DNA from: REEB481 sp964586595
Lineage (GTDB): Bacteria > Bacteroidota > Bacteroidia > NS11-12g > UBA955
Reading direction: 5' to 3'
NCBI GenBank assembly: GCA_964586595.1
Contig: CAZPHB010000001.1
Span: 277,315-341,314 of the forward strand
DNA: 64,000 bases
Shown here: positions 9,029 through 17,827 of the stretch, piece by piece
How the letters are laid out: each line of letters begins with the position of its first letter
Position numbering within the stretch: position 1 is the stretch's first letter
Notes under the pieces: model-generated
What the model was told of the DNA's origin: nothing
Databases searched by the model: none
Seen by the model: only the letters and a program-made list of their open reading frames with translations
Position numbers and translations under genes: made by a program

Positions 9029-10267
9029 ATGAATCCAAAAGGAAGAACCATATTTCTATTCCTTTTGCTTCAGGTTTGTTTTGGAGCAAACACCCAGGCC
9101 CAAATCCCGGGCTGCACAGATCCTCTGGCTGTGAATTATCAGCCTGCTGCGACCAAAAACGACGGATCCTGCATGTATCAATCGGCAAGTGTTGGGGCGA
9201 AATCCACATTTCGCCTTCCCGACAGTTTGTCGGAAAGCTCCGGGTTGTTGCTGCATCGGGGATTCCTTTGGAGCCATAACGACGATACCGATCCGGGCCT
9301 TTATTTCTGGAAACCGGACGCCACACCCGTGCCTGGCAGGAAAACAATCAGCGGTGTAAAAAACAATGATTGGGAAGACCTAACCCGAGATGATTCATAT
9401 TATTACATAGGAGACTTCGGAAACAACGGCTCCGGAAATCGGCGCAATCTGAACATCCTGCGCATTGCAGATCCTTCCTTGCAGGGAACAGTGCTGAACG
9501 CCGACACCATCTTTTTTAGCTACGAAGACCAAATAGACTTCACGGCCCAGGCCGCCAACAGCACTGATTTTGATTGCGAAGCCATGATCGCCTTTGGCGA
9601 CAGCCTGTATCTGTTCACCAAACAATGGCTGCGTCAAAATACGGCATGTTATGTACTGCCCAAAACACCCGGAACGCATGTAGCCAAACTAAGGGAATCC
9701 TTTGATGTGCAAGGTTTAATTACAGGAGCTTCTGTGCTTCCCGACCAACGCTTGCTGTTGTTGTGCGGTTACAGTAAAATGCTGCAGCCCTTTGTGTATC
9801 TATGCTATGATTTTGAAGGAAGTGACTTCTTCAGCGGCAACAAACGAAAGTTGAACCTGGACCTTGGCTTTCATCAGGTGGAAGGCATCAGCACCGAAAA
9901 CGGGCTGGATGCTTATGTGAGCAATGAGCAGCTCAGGCAAATCATCACCGTGGCGCCCCAGATTCATCGCCTTGACCTCAGGCCTTACCTGTCCGCGTAC
10001 CTGAGCACTTCAGGCAAAAAAACATACGAGCCTTTGGTTGCGGGTTGCAGTGTTTTCATTCAGGGCCAGCATCTGTATTTGAACGCCCCTGCAAACCTGG
10101 TTTCGGCACCGTGGAAAATCATCAACAGCGAAGGACGCCAATTGGATACAGGAACAGTCAAAGAAAAACACAGCGTCATTCTTGTGCATCATCTGCCGGA
10201 AGGTTTGTATTACCTCAGTATTGGATCAGGAGCTACCACGTACAGCTTCAAGTGGATGAAGCAATGA
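9029..10267 (+). CDS. Secreted propeller-like protein with GCTDP cysteine motif and T9SS-type tail
   Basis: Exported protein of 412 residues. After the signal peptide (IFLFLLLQVCFGANTQAQ) comes a small two-Cys module at residues 29-50, GCTDPLAVNYQPAAT then NDGSCMY. This motif recurs in secreted Bacteroidota proteins and resembles a small calcium- or disulfide-stabilised loop. The middle (residues 60-320) has repeated blade-like segments such as WSHNDDTDPGLYFW, DWEDLTRDDSYYYIGDFGNN and HQVEGISTENG, consistent with a beta-propeller. The last 70 residues (WKIINSEGRQLDTG, LPEGLYYLSI) look like a T9SS type A sorting domain. Function is unknown. It is probably co-transcribed with the TraB gene and converges on the TPM gene with 6 nt between stops. 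Confidence 0.65.
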   Translation: MNPKGRTIFLFLLLQVCFGANTQAQIPGCTDPLAVNYQPAATKNDGSCMYQSASVGAKSTFRLPDSLSESSGLLLHRGFLWSHNDDTDPGLYFWKPDATPVPGRKTISGVKNNDWEDLTRDDSYYYIGDFGNNGSGNRRNLNILRIADPSLQGTVLNADTIFFSYEDQIDFTAQAANSTDFDCEAMIAFGDSLYLFTKQWLRQNTACYVLPKTPGTHVAKLRESFDVQGLITGASVLPDQRLLLLCGYSKMLQPFVYLCYDFEGSDFFSGNKRKLNLDLGFHQVEGISTENGLDAYVSNEQLRQIITVAPQIHRLDLRPYLSAYLSTSGKKTYEPLVAGCSVFIQGQHLYLNAPANLVSAPWKIINSEGRQLDTGTVKEKHSVILVHHLPEGLYYLSIGSGATTYSFKWMKQ

Positions 10268-10273
10268 GCCATT

Positions 10274-10990
10274 TTACCAGCTTCCGCTGGCGCCACCGCC
10301 TCCACTTTGACCACCGCCGAAGCCACCCCAGCCTCCGCCGGACCCGCCTCTGCCACCAAAACCACCGCCGGGAAACCACATTCCGCCGCTTCGGCCATAG
10401 CGACCAATGCTGCCGCCTCGCCTGCCCGAACTAAGGAAAAAAGCCAACAAGATGACAATGAGCGGAATAATGAACTTCAATCCTTTACCCTTTTCCTTGG
10501 GTTCGGCCTGATATTCGCCCCGGCTCAGGGCCATGATTCGGTTGCTGAGTTCGTTCAGCCCGCCGTAATAATCACCGCTTCTGAACGCAGGCTTCAAGAT
10601 TTCGTCAATAAGCCGCGAAGACCGAATATCTCCAAGAAACTGTTCGGAACCCCGGCCCGTATGGATGCGGATCTTTTTGTCTTTAACAGCCACATAAATA
10701 AGCACACCGTTGTTCTTGCCCTTTTGTCCGATGCCCCATTGATTAAAAAGGTTGTGGGCACGGTTCCATAAGTCATCACCTTCCAAAGAAGTTTCGGTAA
10801 CAATGGCAATTTGAACGCTGCTGCTGTCGGTATCCCAACGTTCCAGTTTGGCTTGTAGTTCGGCTTCCTGCGCATCCGGAATTACCTGTGCGTAATCATT
10901 CACCAGCTTGTTTGAGCGCGCAGGAATTTCTGCAGCCTGCAAGGTCGCAGCGCATACAAGTCCCAGAACAATGAATAAAGTACTACGCAT
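10274..10990 (-). CDS. TPM-domain protein with Gly-rich tail (YgcG-like)
   Basis: Exported, membrane-anchored TPM-domain protein of 238 residues. A signal peptide (MRSTLFIVLGLVCAATLQAA) is followed by the TPM domain at about 25-150 (LVNDYAQVIPDAQEAEL, VQIAIVTETSLEG, NGVLIYVAVKDKKIRIHTG). Then come a transmembrane helix (FIIPLIVILLAFFLS) and a Gly/Ser-rich tail GGFGGRGGSGGGWGGFGGG. The fold is related to a domain reported to have phosphatase-like activity, but in bacteria the role is unclear. I chose the ATG at 10990, where the signal peptide begins; it overlaps the preceding TPM gene by 8 nt. It is last in the lipB-lemA-TPM-TPM operon. Confidence 0.82.
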   Translation of the reverse strand: MRSTLFIVLGLVCAATLQAAEIPARSNKLVNDYAQVIPDAQEAELQAKLERWDTDSSSVQIAIVTETSLEGDDLWNRAHNLFNQWGIGQKGKNNGVLIYVAVKDKKIRIHTGRGSEQFLGDIRSSRLIDEILKPAFRSGDYYGGLNELSNRIMALSRGEYQAEPKEKGKGLKFIIPLIVILLAFFLSSGRRGGSIGRYGRSGGMWFPGGGFGGRGGSGGGWGGFGGGQSGGGGASGSW

Positions 10991-11426
10991 ACGATGGCTT
11001 GTCGTCAAGTTCATTTTTATCGCCATCCTGATAAGGGAAATACACCTTCAGCTTCTCGCCGGCGCGGGCAATTCCGGAAATCAAAGCCTGTGGCAGATCA
11101 CCACGTTGAAAGTGCTGCTGCATTTCATCGCGCACCTCTTCCCAAAAATCCTTCCCTACCCGTTTGTGAATCCCTTGATCACCAATGATGGCAAACTGCC
11201 GGTCGCGGAGGGATACACAAATCAGCACACCATTTCTGGCTGCTGTTTTTTGCATGCCCAATTTATTGAACGCGTGCGCTGCGGCATCCAAGATGTCACC
11301 GTTTAGCCTGGCAATCAGGTGCACCCTGATTTCGCCCGAGGTTTGGCGCTCTGCATCGCGGATGGCATCAATGACGCGCGCCTCATCCGTTTTACTGAGC
11401 AAAGGTTTTGCGAACAGCGAAAACAC
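10983..11426 (-). CDS. TPM-domain protein, soluble
   Basis: Protein of 147 residues made almost entirely of a TPM domain: IDAIRDAERQTSGEIRVHL, then KTAARNGVLICVSLRDRQFAI, GDQGIHKRVG and FWEEVRDEM. It lacks a signal peptide and membrane anchor, unlike its downstream paralogue. The start is a GTG at 11426, immediately next to the lemA stop codon (TAA at 11429-11427), with no intergenic base. The arrangement of LemA, a short TPM protein and a long Gly-rich TPM protein is common in Bacteroidota and suggests a joint envelope function. The biochemical role is not known. Confidence 0.82.
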   Translation of the reverse strand: MFSLFAKPLLSKTDEARVIDAIRDAERQTSGEIRVHLIARLNGDILDAAAHAFNKLGMQKTAARNGVLICVSLRDRQFAIIGDQGIHKRVGKDFWEEVRDEMQQHFQRGDLPQALISGIARAGEKLKVYFPYQDGDKNELDDKPSYA

Positions 11427-12020
11427 TTAGGGTTTATTAAAATCCACTTTAGGTGCTTTGTCGGCGCCGGCATCTGCCTGGAAAGCTGCCTTCTTTTCAA
11501 AGCCAAATATTCCGGCGAAGATGTTTCCGGGGAAGCGACGCACGGCAACGTTGTAATCCTTCACCGCGGAATTGTATTTGTCGCGTTCTGCCTTGATGCG
11601 GTTTTCGGTTTCATCCAGAGAAACCATCAAATCGCGGAAACCCTGAACAGCCTGCAGCGTGGGATAATTTTCTGCCACCGCCAGCAAACGTCCAATACCG
11701 CTGGAAAGTTTGGTTTGTGCCTCTTGAAATTTGGCCAGATTTTCTTCGGAAAGTTGTTCGGCAGAAAGCGTGATTTTAGATGCTTCTGCACGTGCATCCA
11801 TTACTTGAGTAAGGGTAGATTTCTCGAAGTTGGCGGCGCCCTGAACGGTGCTTACCAGGTTGGGAATCAAATCGGCGCGGCGCTGGTAGGCAGACTGCAC
11901 ATAACCCCAGGCAGTGCTCACGGATTCTTCGCGGTTCACGAAACGGTTGTAGTTACAGGCAGCAGGACCAATCAACAAGATGGCCAGTCCGATGATGATC
12001 AGGAGTGATTTATTCTTCAT
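11427..12020 (-). CDS. lemA: LemA family protein
   Basis: LemA family envelope protein of 197 residues, with one N-terminal hydrophobic segment (SLLIIIGLAILLIGPAAC). The Cys at residue 22 could also be a lipobox. The helical LemA core follows: YNRFVNREESVSTAWGYVQ, YQRRADLIPNLVSTVQG, LSSGIGRLLAVAENYPTLQA and ETENRIKAERDKYN, ending in RRFPGNIFAGIFGFEKKAAF. All are family signatures. The role is unknown; neighbouring TPM proteins are the usual partners. Its ATG overlaps the lipB stop by 4 nt. Confidence 0.92.
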   Translation of the reverse strand: MKNKSLLIIIGLAILLIGPAACNYNRFVNREESVSTAWGYVQSAYQRRADLIPNLVSTVQGAANFEKSTLTQVMDARAEASKITLSAEQLSEENLAKFQEAQTKLSSGIGRLLAVAENYPTLQAVQGFRDLMVSLDETENRIKAERDKYNSAVKDYNVAVRRFPGNIFAGIFGFEKKAAFQADAGADKAPKVDFNKP

Positions 12021-12712
12021 GGGTTCAATACCGTATTTTGTTGCACAAAGTTAAACGGGAAATATGCCTGCAAGCATTGCAGCATCGCGTCAGCTGCCTC
12101 GTTCATCGAAACATGCCTTCCCACTTCATTGCTTATTCCTGTGACACCGCGGTCAGGGATGCCGCAGGGTACAATATGACCAAACCAGTTCAGGTCGGTA
12201 TGCACATTCAACGCCAAACCGTGCATGGTATAATGTCTGCTGCATCTAATGCCTATGGCGGCAATTTTCCGTTCGGCCGTGGTTCCGGATTCTACCCAAA
12301 CACCGGTTCTGCCGGCCACCAAACCGGCGCTGATCCCAAAACGAGCCACGCAGTCTATGATGCTCTGTTCCAAGGCTTCGACAAATCGTTTCACACCCAT
12401 GTTGAGCAATTCAAGATCGAACATGGGGTAAACCACCAATTGCCCGGGGCCGTGGAAGGTTACATCACCACCGCGTTCGATTTCAAAAACGTCTGCACCA
12501 ATCCTGCGCAACATATCGGGTGTTGCCAGCATATTGCTTTGTTGGGCGTGTTTGCCAAAGGTGTACACCGGATGATGCTCCACAATGATTAACCTGTTTA
12601 CAGGCAACAATCCATGGCTGCGTTGCTCCATGGCTTCAGCAAACCAGGTCCTTTGCAGGTCCAGCACCTTGCCGTACGGTTGCAATCCCAAGTTGAACAG
12701 CGCTGCCTCCAT
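12017..12712 (-). CDS. lipB: Octanoyltransferase LipB
   Basis: Lipoyl(octanoyl) transferase of 231 residues, moving the octanoyl group from acyl carrier protein to lipoate-dependent enzymes in the cytosol. The signature RGGDVTFHGPGQLVVYP is at about 80-96. The catalytic Lys is K149 in ERKIAAIGIR, followed by HGLALNV, and the catalytic Cys is C183 in VPCGIPDRGVTGI. Length fits the family. It heads the operon with lemA and two TPM genes. Its ATG (12712-12710) lies inside a CATG that is also a possible ATG of the divergent yraN gene. Confidence 0.95.
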   Translation of the reverse strand: MEAALFNLGLQPYGKVLDLQRTWFAEAMEQRSHGLLPVNRLIIVEHHPVYTFGKHAQQSNMLATPDMLRRIGADVFEIERGGDVTFHGPGQLVVYPMFDLELLNMGVKRFVEALEQSIIDCVARFGISAGLVAGRTGVWVESGTTAERKIAAIGIRCSRHYTMHGLALNVHTDLNWFGHIVPCGIPDRGVTGISNEVGRHVSMNEAADAMLQCLQAYFPFNFVQQNTVLNP

Positions 12713-12755
12713 GCGTCAAAGTTCGTATATTTCCAGGGCCAATGGCTTGATTTTG

Positions 12756-13112
12756 ATGAATTTGGGGCAGTGGGGTGAACAAGAGGCCTGTGCGTACCTG
12801 GTGCAAAGAGGCTACGAGGTGCTTGAACGAAACTATCGGGCCGGACGAGATGAATTGGACATCATTGCGCGCCGGCAAAACCTGATTGTGGTATTTGAAG
12901 TAAAGACCCGCAGCAGCAATCGATACGGATACCCCGAATCATTTGTAGGCACCGCCAAGCAACAGCGGATGTTCCGCGCCGCAGAACACTATTTGCAACA
13001 TCATTGTCCACAAGCCGCTTTGCGATTTGATGTCATTTCGGTCGAAAAAACCGGCAACACATTTATTATCAACCACTTCGAAGACGCATTTTATCCAAAT
13101 CACTGGCCATAG
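12756..13112 (+). CDS. YraN/UPF0102 family nuclease-like protein
   Basis: YraN/UPF0102 protein of 118 residues with the restriction-endonuclease-like core: LGQWGEQEACAYLVQRGYEV, LERNYRAGRDELDIIAR and LIVVFEVKTRSS. This matches the E...D...ExK pattern of the PD-(D/E)XK fold. Family members are suspected of acting on DNA or RNA, but the substrate is unsettled. I prefer the ATG at 12756, which gives the family's usual length. An in-frame ATG at 12711 would add 15 residues and overlap the lipB start codon head to head. Confidence 0.85.
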   Translation: MNLGQWGEQEACAYLVQRGYEVLERNYRAGRDELDIIARRQNLIVVFEVKTRSSNRYGYPESFVGTAKQQRMFRAAEHYLQHHCPQAALRFDVISVEKTGNTFIINHFEDAFYPNHWP

Positions 13113-13163
13113 CACACACTGAATTGTTCAAAACTCCAAAATAGGAAGGGGGCTTTATCGTTA

Positions 13164-13171
13164 TATTTTTG
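13164..13171 (+). promoter_or_regulatory. Bacteroidota -7 box for the TPR-mazG pair
   Basis: TATTTTTG matches TANNTTTG and ends 5 nt before the ATG at 13177. No TTG is found at the expected -33 distance, so this is a moderate call. Confidence 0.45.
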
Positions 13172-13176
13172 TGCAC

Positions 13177-16100
13177 ATGCCTTTCCGAAACCTCATCACC
13201 TGCGTCCTGTTTATGGGAGCGGTTGCAGTCCAGGCCCAGAAAACGGAATTGTTTTCCGGAGCTGCAGTACACTACAGGCTTGGAGAAGAACTATTCAACA
13301 ATGGCAAATGGAATGCTTCTGTTACGGAATTCGCACAGTATTTGGCGAATGGTACCGATGTTCAGATGCGCGCAGATGCCCAGTATTACGTGGCTATTGC
13401 CAAATTGAGGGCAGCCCACAGCGACGGAGAGGCGAGTGTGTTGGAATACCTGCGCAACCATCCGGGTTCTTACAAAAACAACAACGCCAACCTGGCCTTG
13501 GGAGATTATTACTTCATGCAGGGGAAATTCAGCCGGGCCCTTCCCTATTACAAACAAGCCGATCCTTCAGCCATTGCCGCCGGTGAACGCGACCGGCTCC
13601 GGTTTCACATGGGCTATTGCCAGGTGATGGGCCGCAGATATGAGGATGCAAAAGCAACCCTGGAACCTCTGGTAAAAAGCAACTCTGAATACGAAATGCG
13701 GGCAACATACTATTACGGCTATGCCTGCTATTACACCGGCGACTATCAAAAAGCGCTGGAATCATTTCGGAGTATTGAAGATTCAGGTCCGCAGAGCCTG
13801 CGGTTCTTCATGGCGCAGATATACTACCTCAAAGGAGATTATCAGCGGGCAATTGGCTATCTGGAGAAATCAACTTCCGCCAGCTTTCGCAGTCGGTCAC
13901 TGTTTCTGAAAGGAAAATGCCACTACCGCATCAATGAGTTTGAAATGGCCGCCGATGCGTTTAACCGCAGTGGATTTACACCGGACAGCATCGACCGTCA
14001 GGAAACCTATGAAGTTGGCTATACATACTTCAAGGTTCGACAGTATAACGATGCCGTGCAATGGTTGCAGCTCATCGCCAATAATGGAGATTCACTGGCG
14101 CAAACGGCAAGCCATAACCTGGCTGAAGCATTCTTGAAGCTGGGAAGAAAACAGGATGCATACAATGCCTTCTTCGAGGCACAACGCAGCGATTTCAACA
14201 AAAAGGTTCAGGAAAATGCCATGTTGAATTATGCCAAGCTGGCTGTTGAATTGGGTTTTTCCAAGGTTGCCATCAACTACCTGCAAAAATTTACCGCCCA
14301 GTTCCCCCAATCGCCAGACCGCAGGGAAGCCCAAAAAATACTGGCCACCTTGTTCCTCAGTTCTGACGATTACCGAACGGCCATCAACATCCTTGAATCC
14401 ATAGGCGAATTGGATGAAACAGCCCGAGAAACCTACCAGAAAGTTACCCTCTACCAAGGCCAGAAGTATTTCCGTGACCGCGATTTTGAAGCAGCCCTGC
14501 AAATGTTCAACAAGTCATTGCTTGGCGGAAGTGACCGGAAAATACAGGGTGAAGCTTCTTTTTGGAAGGCAGAAATCTTACACGCCAGAGGTGCTTATGC
14601 CGATGCATTGGCATCATATCAGCGGTTTGCCGAAACTCCGGAGTGTAAAAGCCTGGGTTATTTCCCCATGGTGTACTACGGAATGGGGTATTGCCGGTTT
14701 CGCGAGCGCAGGTTTGCGGAAGCTTCCGTGTATTTCAATCAATACCGGAATGCAGCGCGCAGCGGTAATTACCGGGAAGATATTTACACAGATGCCATGG
14801 CAAGGCTTGGCGACAGCTACTTCATGATTCGGAAACTTCCGGAAGCACTGGAAAGCTATGCTTATGTTTCCGGGAAAAAGGGCACCGGTGCCGATTATGC
14901 TCTTTTTCAGAAAGGCATGATTTACGGATTTACCAGAGAATCTCAACAGAAAATTGCCACCATGAAAAGGATTCCCAATGAATTTCCGGAATCTCCCTTT
15001 GTACCGGATGCCATCTTTGAAATGGCCAGTGAACAGCTGAATATCGGCCAGGCCAAAGACGCCGAGCGCAACCTGATGTATCTGGTTCAGGATTTTCAAG
15101 GTCGCCTCATTGTCAAGAAAGCCTATCAAACCCTCGGACAGCTCTATTACAAACAAGAGAAAGATGAGAAATCTATTGATATGTACAAGAAACTGGCTTT
15201 GGAATATCCGGGTACGCCAGAAGCTCAAAAGGCCATAGAAAAAATTGAGAAGATTTACAGAGAAAACGGCCGAGGTGCTGAATACTTAAGCTGGATTGCC
15301 ACTGTGCCCAATGTTTCTGTAAGTGCTTCCCGCCGCGATTCGATTGTCTATACTTCTGCCTACAACCTTTGGGAACGAAAAGACTATGAAGGCGCCATCC
15401 GTGAATTCAACCGCTACCTGAGTGATTATCGGGATGGTTTTTTCCGGATTCCGGCGCAATACCACCTGGCCTACAGCTACGAACGCAAAAAACAACCTGA
15501 CCTGGCCCTGCCCTTCTATCAAAAAGTTGCCGATGCCGCGGCCAGTGAATACAGTGAACAATCTCTTCTGGCAGTGGTGGACATCATGAGCAAGAACATG
15601 AACAACTGCCCGGCTTTGATTCCCTATCTCGAAAAACTGGAGCAACAAACCACCAGCAGAGACAACCTGCTTTATGCCGTGCACAAGCAAATGCGCTGCG
15701 CACTCAGCATCAATCAGGGCAGTACGGCCGAACGCAAAGCCGAGCAATTGCTTGAACTTGATTACACCAAACCTGAGATGATCAGTGAAGCCTTGTTGGT
15801 TTTGGGAAGAATCAGGATGGAACAGGGCAACTATGCCAAAGCATTGGAACTTTTTCAGCGCAACTTCAACAAGTTCGACAATCAGTTTGCCGCAGAGAGT
15901 AAATACCACGAGGCGCTCACGTTTTTCACCATGGACAGCCTTGCAGCGGCTAAAAAATCGGTCTTCCAGTACAACAATCAATTCAGTGGTTATGACCTCT
16001 GGCTGGCTAAATCCTTCCTGTTGTTGGGTGATATTTACGTTAAAATGGGAGATCAGTTTTCAGCCAAAGCTACCTGGAACAGTGTAATTGCAAACTTTAA

Positions 16101-16194
16101 CGACATGCCTGAAATTGTAGCCGAAGCACGCCGCAAGCTGGATGCGCTGAATCAATTGGCGCCCAAACAGGACGAATCAGGAGGCGGCGAATGA
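13177..16194 (+). CDS. Exported TPR-rich protein, 1005 residues
   Basis: Exported protein made of tetratricopeptide-like repeats over nearly its whole length. The signal peptide is LITCVLFMGAVAVQAQ. Repeats include LALGDYYFMQGKFSRALPYY, YGYACYYTGDYQKALESF, YLKGDYQRAIGYLEK and VLGRIRMEQGNYAKALELF. Spacing of about 34-36 residues and the A/G/Y pattern are typical of TPR helices. Large periplasmic or outer-membrane-associated TPR proteins in Bacteroidota include T9SS factors, but nothing here identifies a specific one. The start is the ATG at 13177 rather than the GTG at 13171, which lies in the -7 box region. The stop overlaps the mazG start (ATGA). Confidence 0.8.
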   Translation: MPFRNLITCVLFMGAVAVQAQKTELFSGAAVHYRLGEELFNNGKWNASVTEFAQYLANGTDVQMRADAQYYVAIAKLRAAHSDGEASVLEYLRNHPGSYKNNNANLALGDYYFMQGKFSRALPYYKQADPSAIAAGERDRLRFHMGYCQVMGRRYEDAKATLEPLVKSNSEYEMRATYYYGYACYYTGDYQKALESFRSIEDSGPQSLRFFMAQIYYLKGDYQRAIGYLEKSTSASFRSRSLFLKGKCHYRINEFEMAADAFNRSGFTPDSIDRQETYEVGYTYFKVRQYNDAVQWLQLIANNGDSLAQTASHNLAEAFLKLGRKQDAYNAFFEAQRSDFNKKVQENAMLNYAKLAVELGFSKVAINYLQKFTAQFPQSPDRREAQKILATLFLSSDDYRTAINILESIGELDETARETYQKVTLYQGQKYFRDRDFEAALQMFNKSLLGGSDRKIQGEASFWKAEILHARGAYADALASYQRFAETPECKSLGYFPMVYYGMGYCRFRERRFAEASVYFNQYRNAARSGNYREDIYTDAMARLGDSYFMIRKLPEALESYAYVSGKKGTGADYALFQKGMIYGFTRESQQKIATMKRIPNEFPESPFVPDAIFEMASEQLNIGQAKDAERNLMYLVQDFQGRLIVKKAYQTLGQLYYKQEKDEKSIDMYKKLALEYPGTPEAQKAIEKIEKIYRENGRGAEYLSWIATVPNVSVSASRRDSIVYTSAYNLWERKDYEGAIREFNRYLSDYRDGFFRIPAQYHLAYSYERKKQPDLALPFYQKVADAAASEYSEQSLLAVVDIMSKNMNNCPALIPYLEKLEQQTTSRDNLLYAVHKQMRCALSINQGSTAERKAEQLLELDYTKPEMISEALLVLGRIRMEQGNYAKALELFQRNFNKFDNQFAAESKYHEALTFFTMDSLAAAKKSVFQYNNQFSGYDLWLAKSFLLLGDIYVKMGDQFSAKATWNSVIANFNDMPEIVAEARRKLDALNQLAPKQDESGGGE

Positions 16195-16982
16195 GCGGCG
16201 GAAACAGCCTGGAACAAAAACAGGAAGCATTCGCGCGTTTGTTGCGCATCATGGATGAGTTGCGTGCTCAATGTCCGTGGGATCGGGAACAAACCTGGGA
16301 AAGCATCAGACACTTGACCATCGAAGAAGTGGCAGAACTCAGTGATGCCATCTTAGACCAGGAACCCGATATGGTCAAGAAGGAATTGGGTGATGTATTG
16401 CTGCACATGGTTTTTTACAGCAAAATCGGCGACGAAAAAGGTTATTTCGACATTGCCGACGTAATGCACAGCCTTTGCGAAAAACTCATCCGCAGACACC
16501 CACATATTTACGGTTCGGTACAAGCAGATGATGCTGAAACAGTGAAGCAAAACTGGGAGAAAATAAAACTCCGTGAAAAGGGCGGACGCGAACAATCCTC
16601 GGTGCTGGAAGGCGTTCCGCGCAGTATGCCGTCCCTGGTAAAATCATACCGTATTCAGGAAAAAGTGGCGCAGGTAGGTTTTGACTGGCCGAATCTTGAG
16701 GCAGTAAAAGACAAAGTGAAGGAGGAATGGGAAGAATTGAATCAGGCAACAGATCAGGCGCACCTGGAAGAAGAATTCGGCGACCTGATGTTTGCCATGG
16801 CAAACTACGCCCGTTTTCTGAACATCAATCCGGACGATGCACTCGAAAAGGCAAATCGAAAATTCATTCGTCGCTTTTCCCATATTGAATCATGCGCACG
16901 CCGCGACGGGCGGGAAATGGGCACCATGAACCTGGAGGAAATGGATGCTTATTGGAATGATGCGAAGAAGCTGGGACTATAG
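16191..16982 (+). CDS. mazG: Nucleoside triphosphate pyrophosphohydrolase MazG
   Basis: MazG of 263 residues, hydrolysing (d)NTPs to monophosphates and pyrophosphate in nucleotide-pool cleaning. Both MazG half-domains are visible. The N-terminal one has LRAQCPWDREQT, IEEVAELSDAI and ELGDVLLHMVFYSKI; the C-terminal one has KVKEEWEELNQA and EEEFGDLMFAMANYARF. The EExxE...ExxD metal-binding residues are intact in both. Length is normal for full-length bacterial MazG. It overlaps the TPR gene by 4 nt. A shorter MazG-like enzyme is encoded at 42222-42548. Confidence 0.95.
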   Translation: MSGGNSLEQKQEAFARLLRIMDELRAQCPWDREQTWESIRHLTIEEVAELSDAILDQEPDMVKKELGDVLLHMVFYSKIGDEKGYFDIADVMHSLCEKLIRRHPHIYGSVQADDAETVKQNWEKIKLREKGGREQSSVLEGVPRSMPSLVKSYRIQEKVAQVGFDWPNLEAVKDKVKEEWEELNQATDQAHLEEEFGDLMFAMANYARFLNINPDDALEKANRKFIRRFSHIESCARRDGREMGTMNLEEMDAYWNDAKKLGL

Positions 16983-16989
16983 CCTTACT

Positions 16990-17820
16990 TCAGCCCAAGG
17001 CTACATCCAGAATCATCATAACCACAAACCCGGAAATCAAACCCAGAGTGGCAAAGTCAGCATATTTGTCTTTCTGCGTTTCAGGAATCACCTCTTCCAC
17101 CACCACAAACATCATGGCGCCGGCGGCGAAGGCCAGGGCGTAAGGAAGGATTGGTTGGGCAATCATCACAGCTGCAGCGCCTAAGGCACCAGCCAAAGGT
17201 TCAACAACTGCAGAAAGCTGACCCCAGAAAAAACTCTTACGTGCACTGAGTCCGTTGCGCCTCAAGGGCATGGCCACAGCGAGTCCTTCGGGAAAGTTTT
17301 GCAAACCGATGCCAATGGCCAGGGCTACGGCAGCACCTAAATCGGCATGAGGCAATCCTTGTGCAACCGCACCAAAAGCCACTCCTACCGCCAAGCCTTC
17401 AGGAATGTTGTGCAAGGTAATGGCCATCACCAACAACAGGGTTCTGTTCCAATCTGAACGCGGACCTTCCGCTTCCTGCAATGGGTTGTTCAGGTGTAAA
17501 TGTGGCAATACCTTGTCGAGCATGAACAAGAACAATGCACCAACAGTAAATCCAACAGCAGCAGGAATCCAGGCCCAACGTTCCCCATAGCTGTCGGTGG
17601 CCATTGCAATGGCCGGGGCCAACAAGGACCAAAAACTGGCTGCAATCATCACCCCTCCGGTAAATCCAAGCATTACGTCCATCCATTTTCGGCTCATGTC
17701 TTTAAAGAAAAATACAAGTGCTGCACCGGCTGCTGTGAGCAACCAGGTGAATGTGGTAGCAAGGAAACCCTGCATCACAGGATGCAGATCTAAAAACCAA
17801 GTTTTCAGTGATTCTGTCAT
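16990..17820 (-). CDS. ZIP family metal transporter (GufA-like)
   Basis: Inner-membrane divalent metal transporter of the ZIP family, GufA-like subgroup, 276 residues with about eight hydrophobic helices. The metal-site motifs are HNIPEGLAVGVAFG and QNFPEGLAVAMPLRRNG in the middle helices. HLHLNN in the loop after LFLFMLDKVL is a short His-containing segment. ZIP proteins import zinc, iron or manganese; the sequence does not tell which. The gene lies 7 nt downstream of a DtxR/MntR-type repressor gene on the same strand, so metal-dependent repression of its own import is likely. Confidence 0.9.
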   Translation of the reverse strand: MTESLKTWFLDLHPVMQGFLATTFTWLLTAAGAALVFFFKDMSRKWMDVMLGFTGGVMIAASFWSLLAPAIAMATDSYGERWAWIPAAVGFTVGALFLFMLDKVLPHLHLNNPLQEAEGPRSDWNRTLLLVMAITLHNIPEGLAVGVAFGAVAQGLPHADLGAAVALAIGIGLQNFPEGLAVAMPLRRNGLSARKSFFWGQLSAVVEPLAGALGAAAVMIAQPILPYALAFAAGAMMFVVVEEVIPETQKDKYADFATLGLISGFVVMMILDVALG

Positions 17821-17827
17821 AAATATG

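Noticed and set aside
10279..10440. Repetitive CCACCGCC-like stretch that could be taken for a short repeat array
   Set aside because: It encodes the Gly-rich tail of the TPM protein in frame; there are no constant repeats and spacers, so it is not CRISPR.
13171..13173. GTG as start of the large TPR gene
   Set aside because: An ATG two codons later begins the signal peptide, and the GTG overlaps the end of the -7 box.
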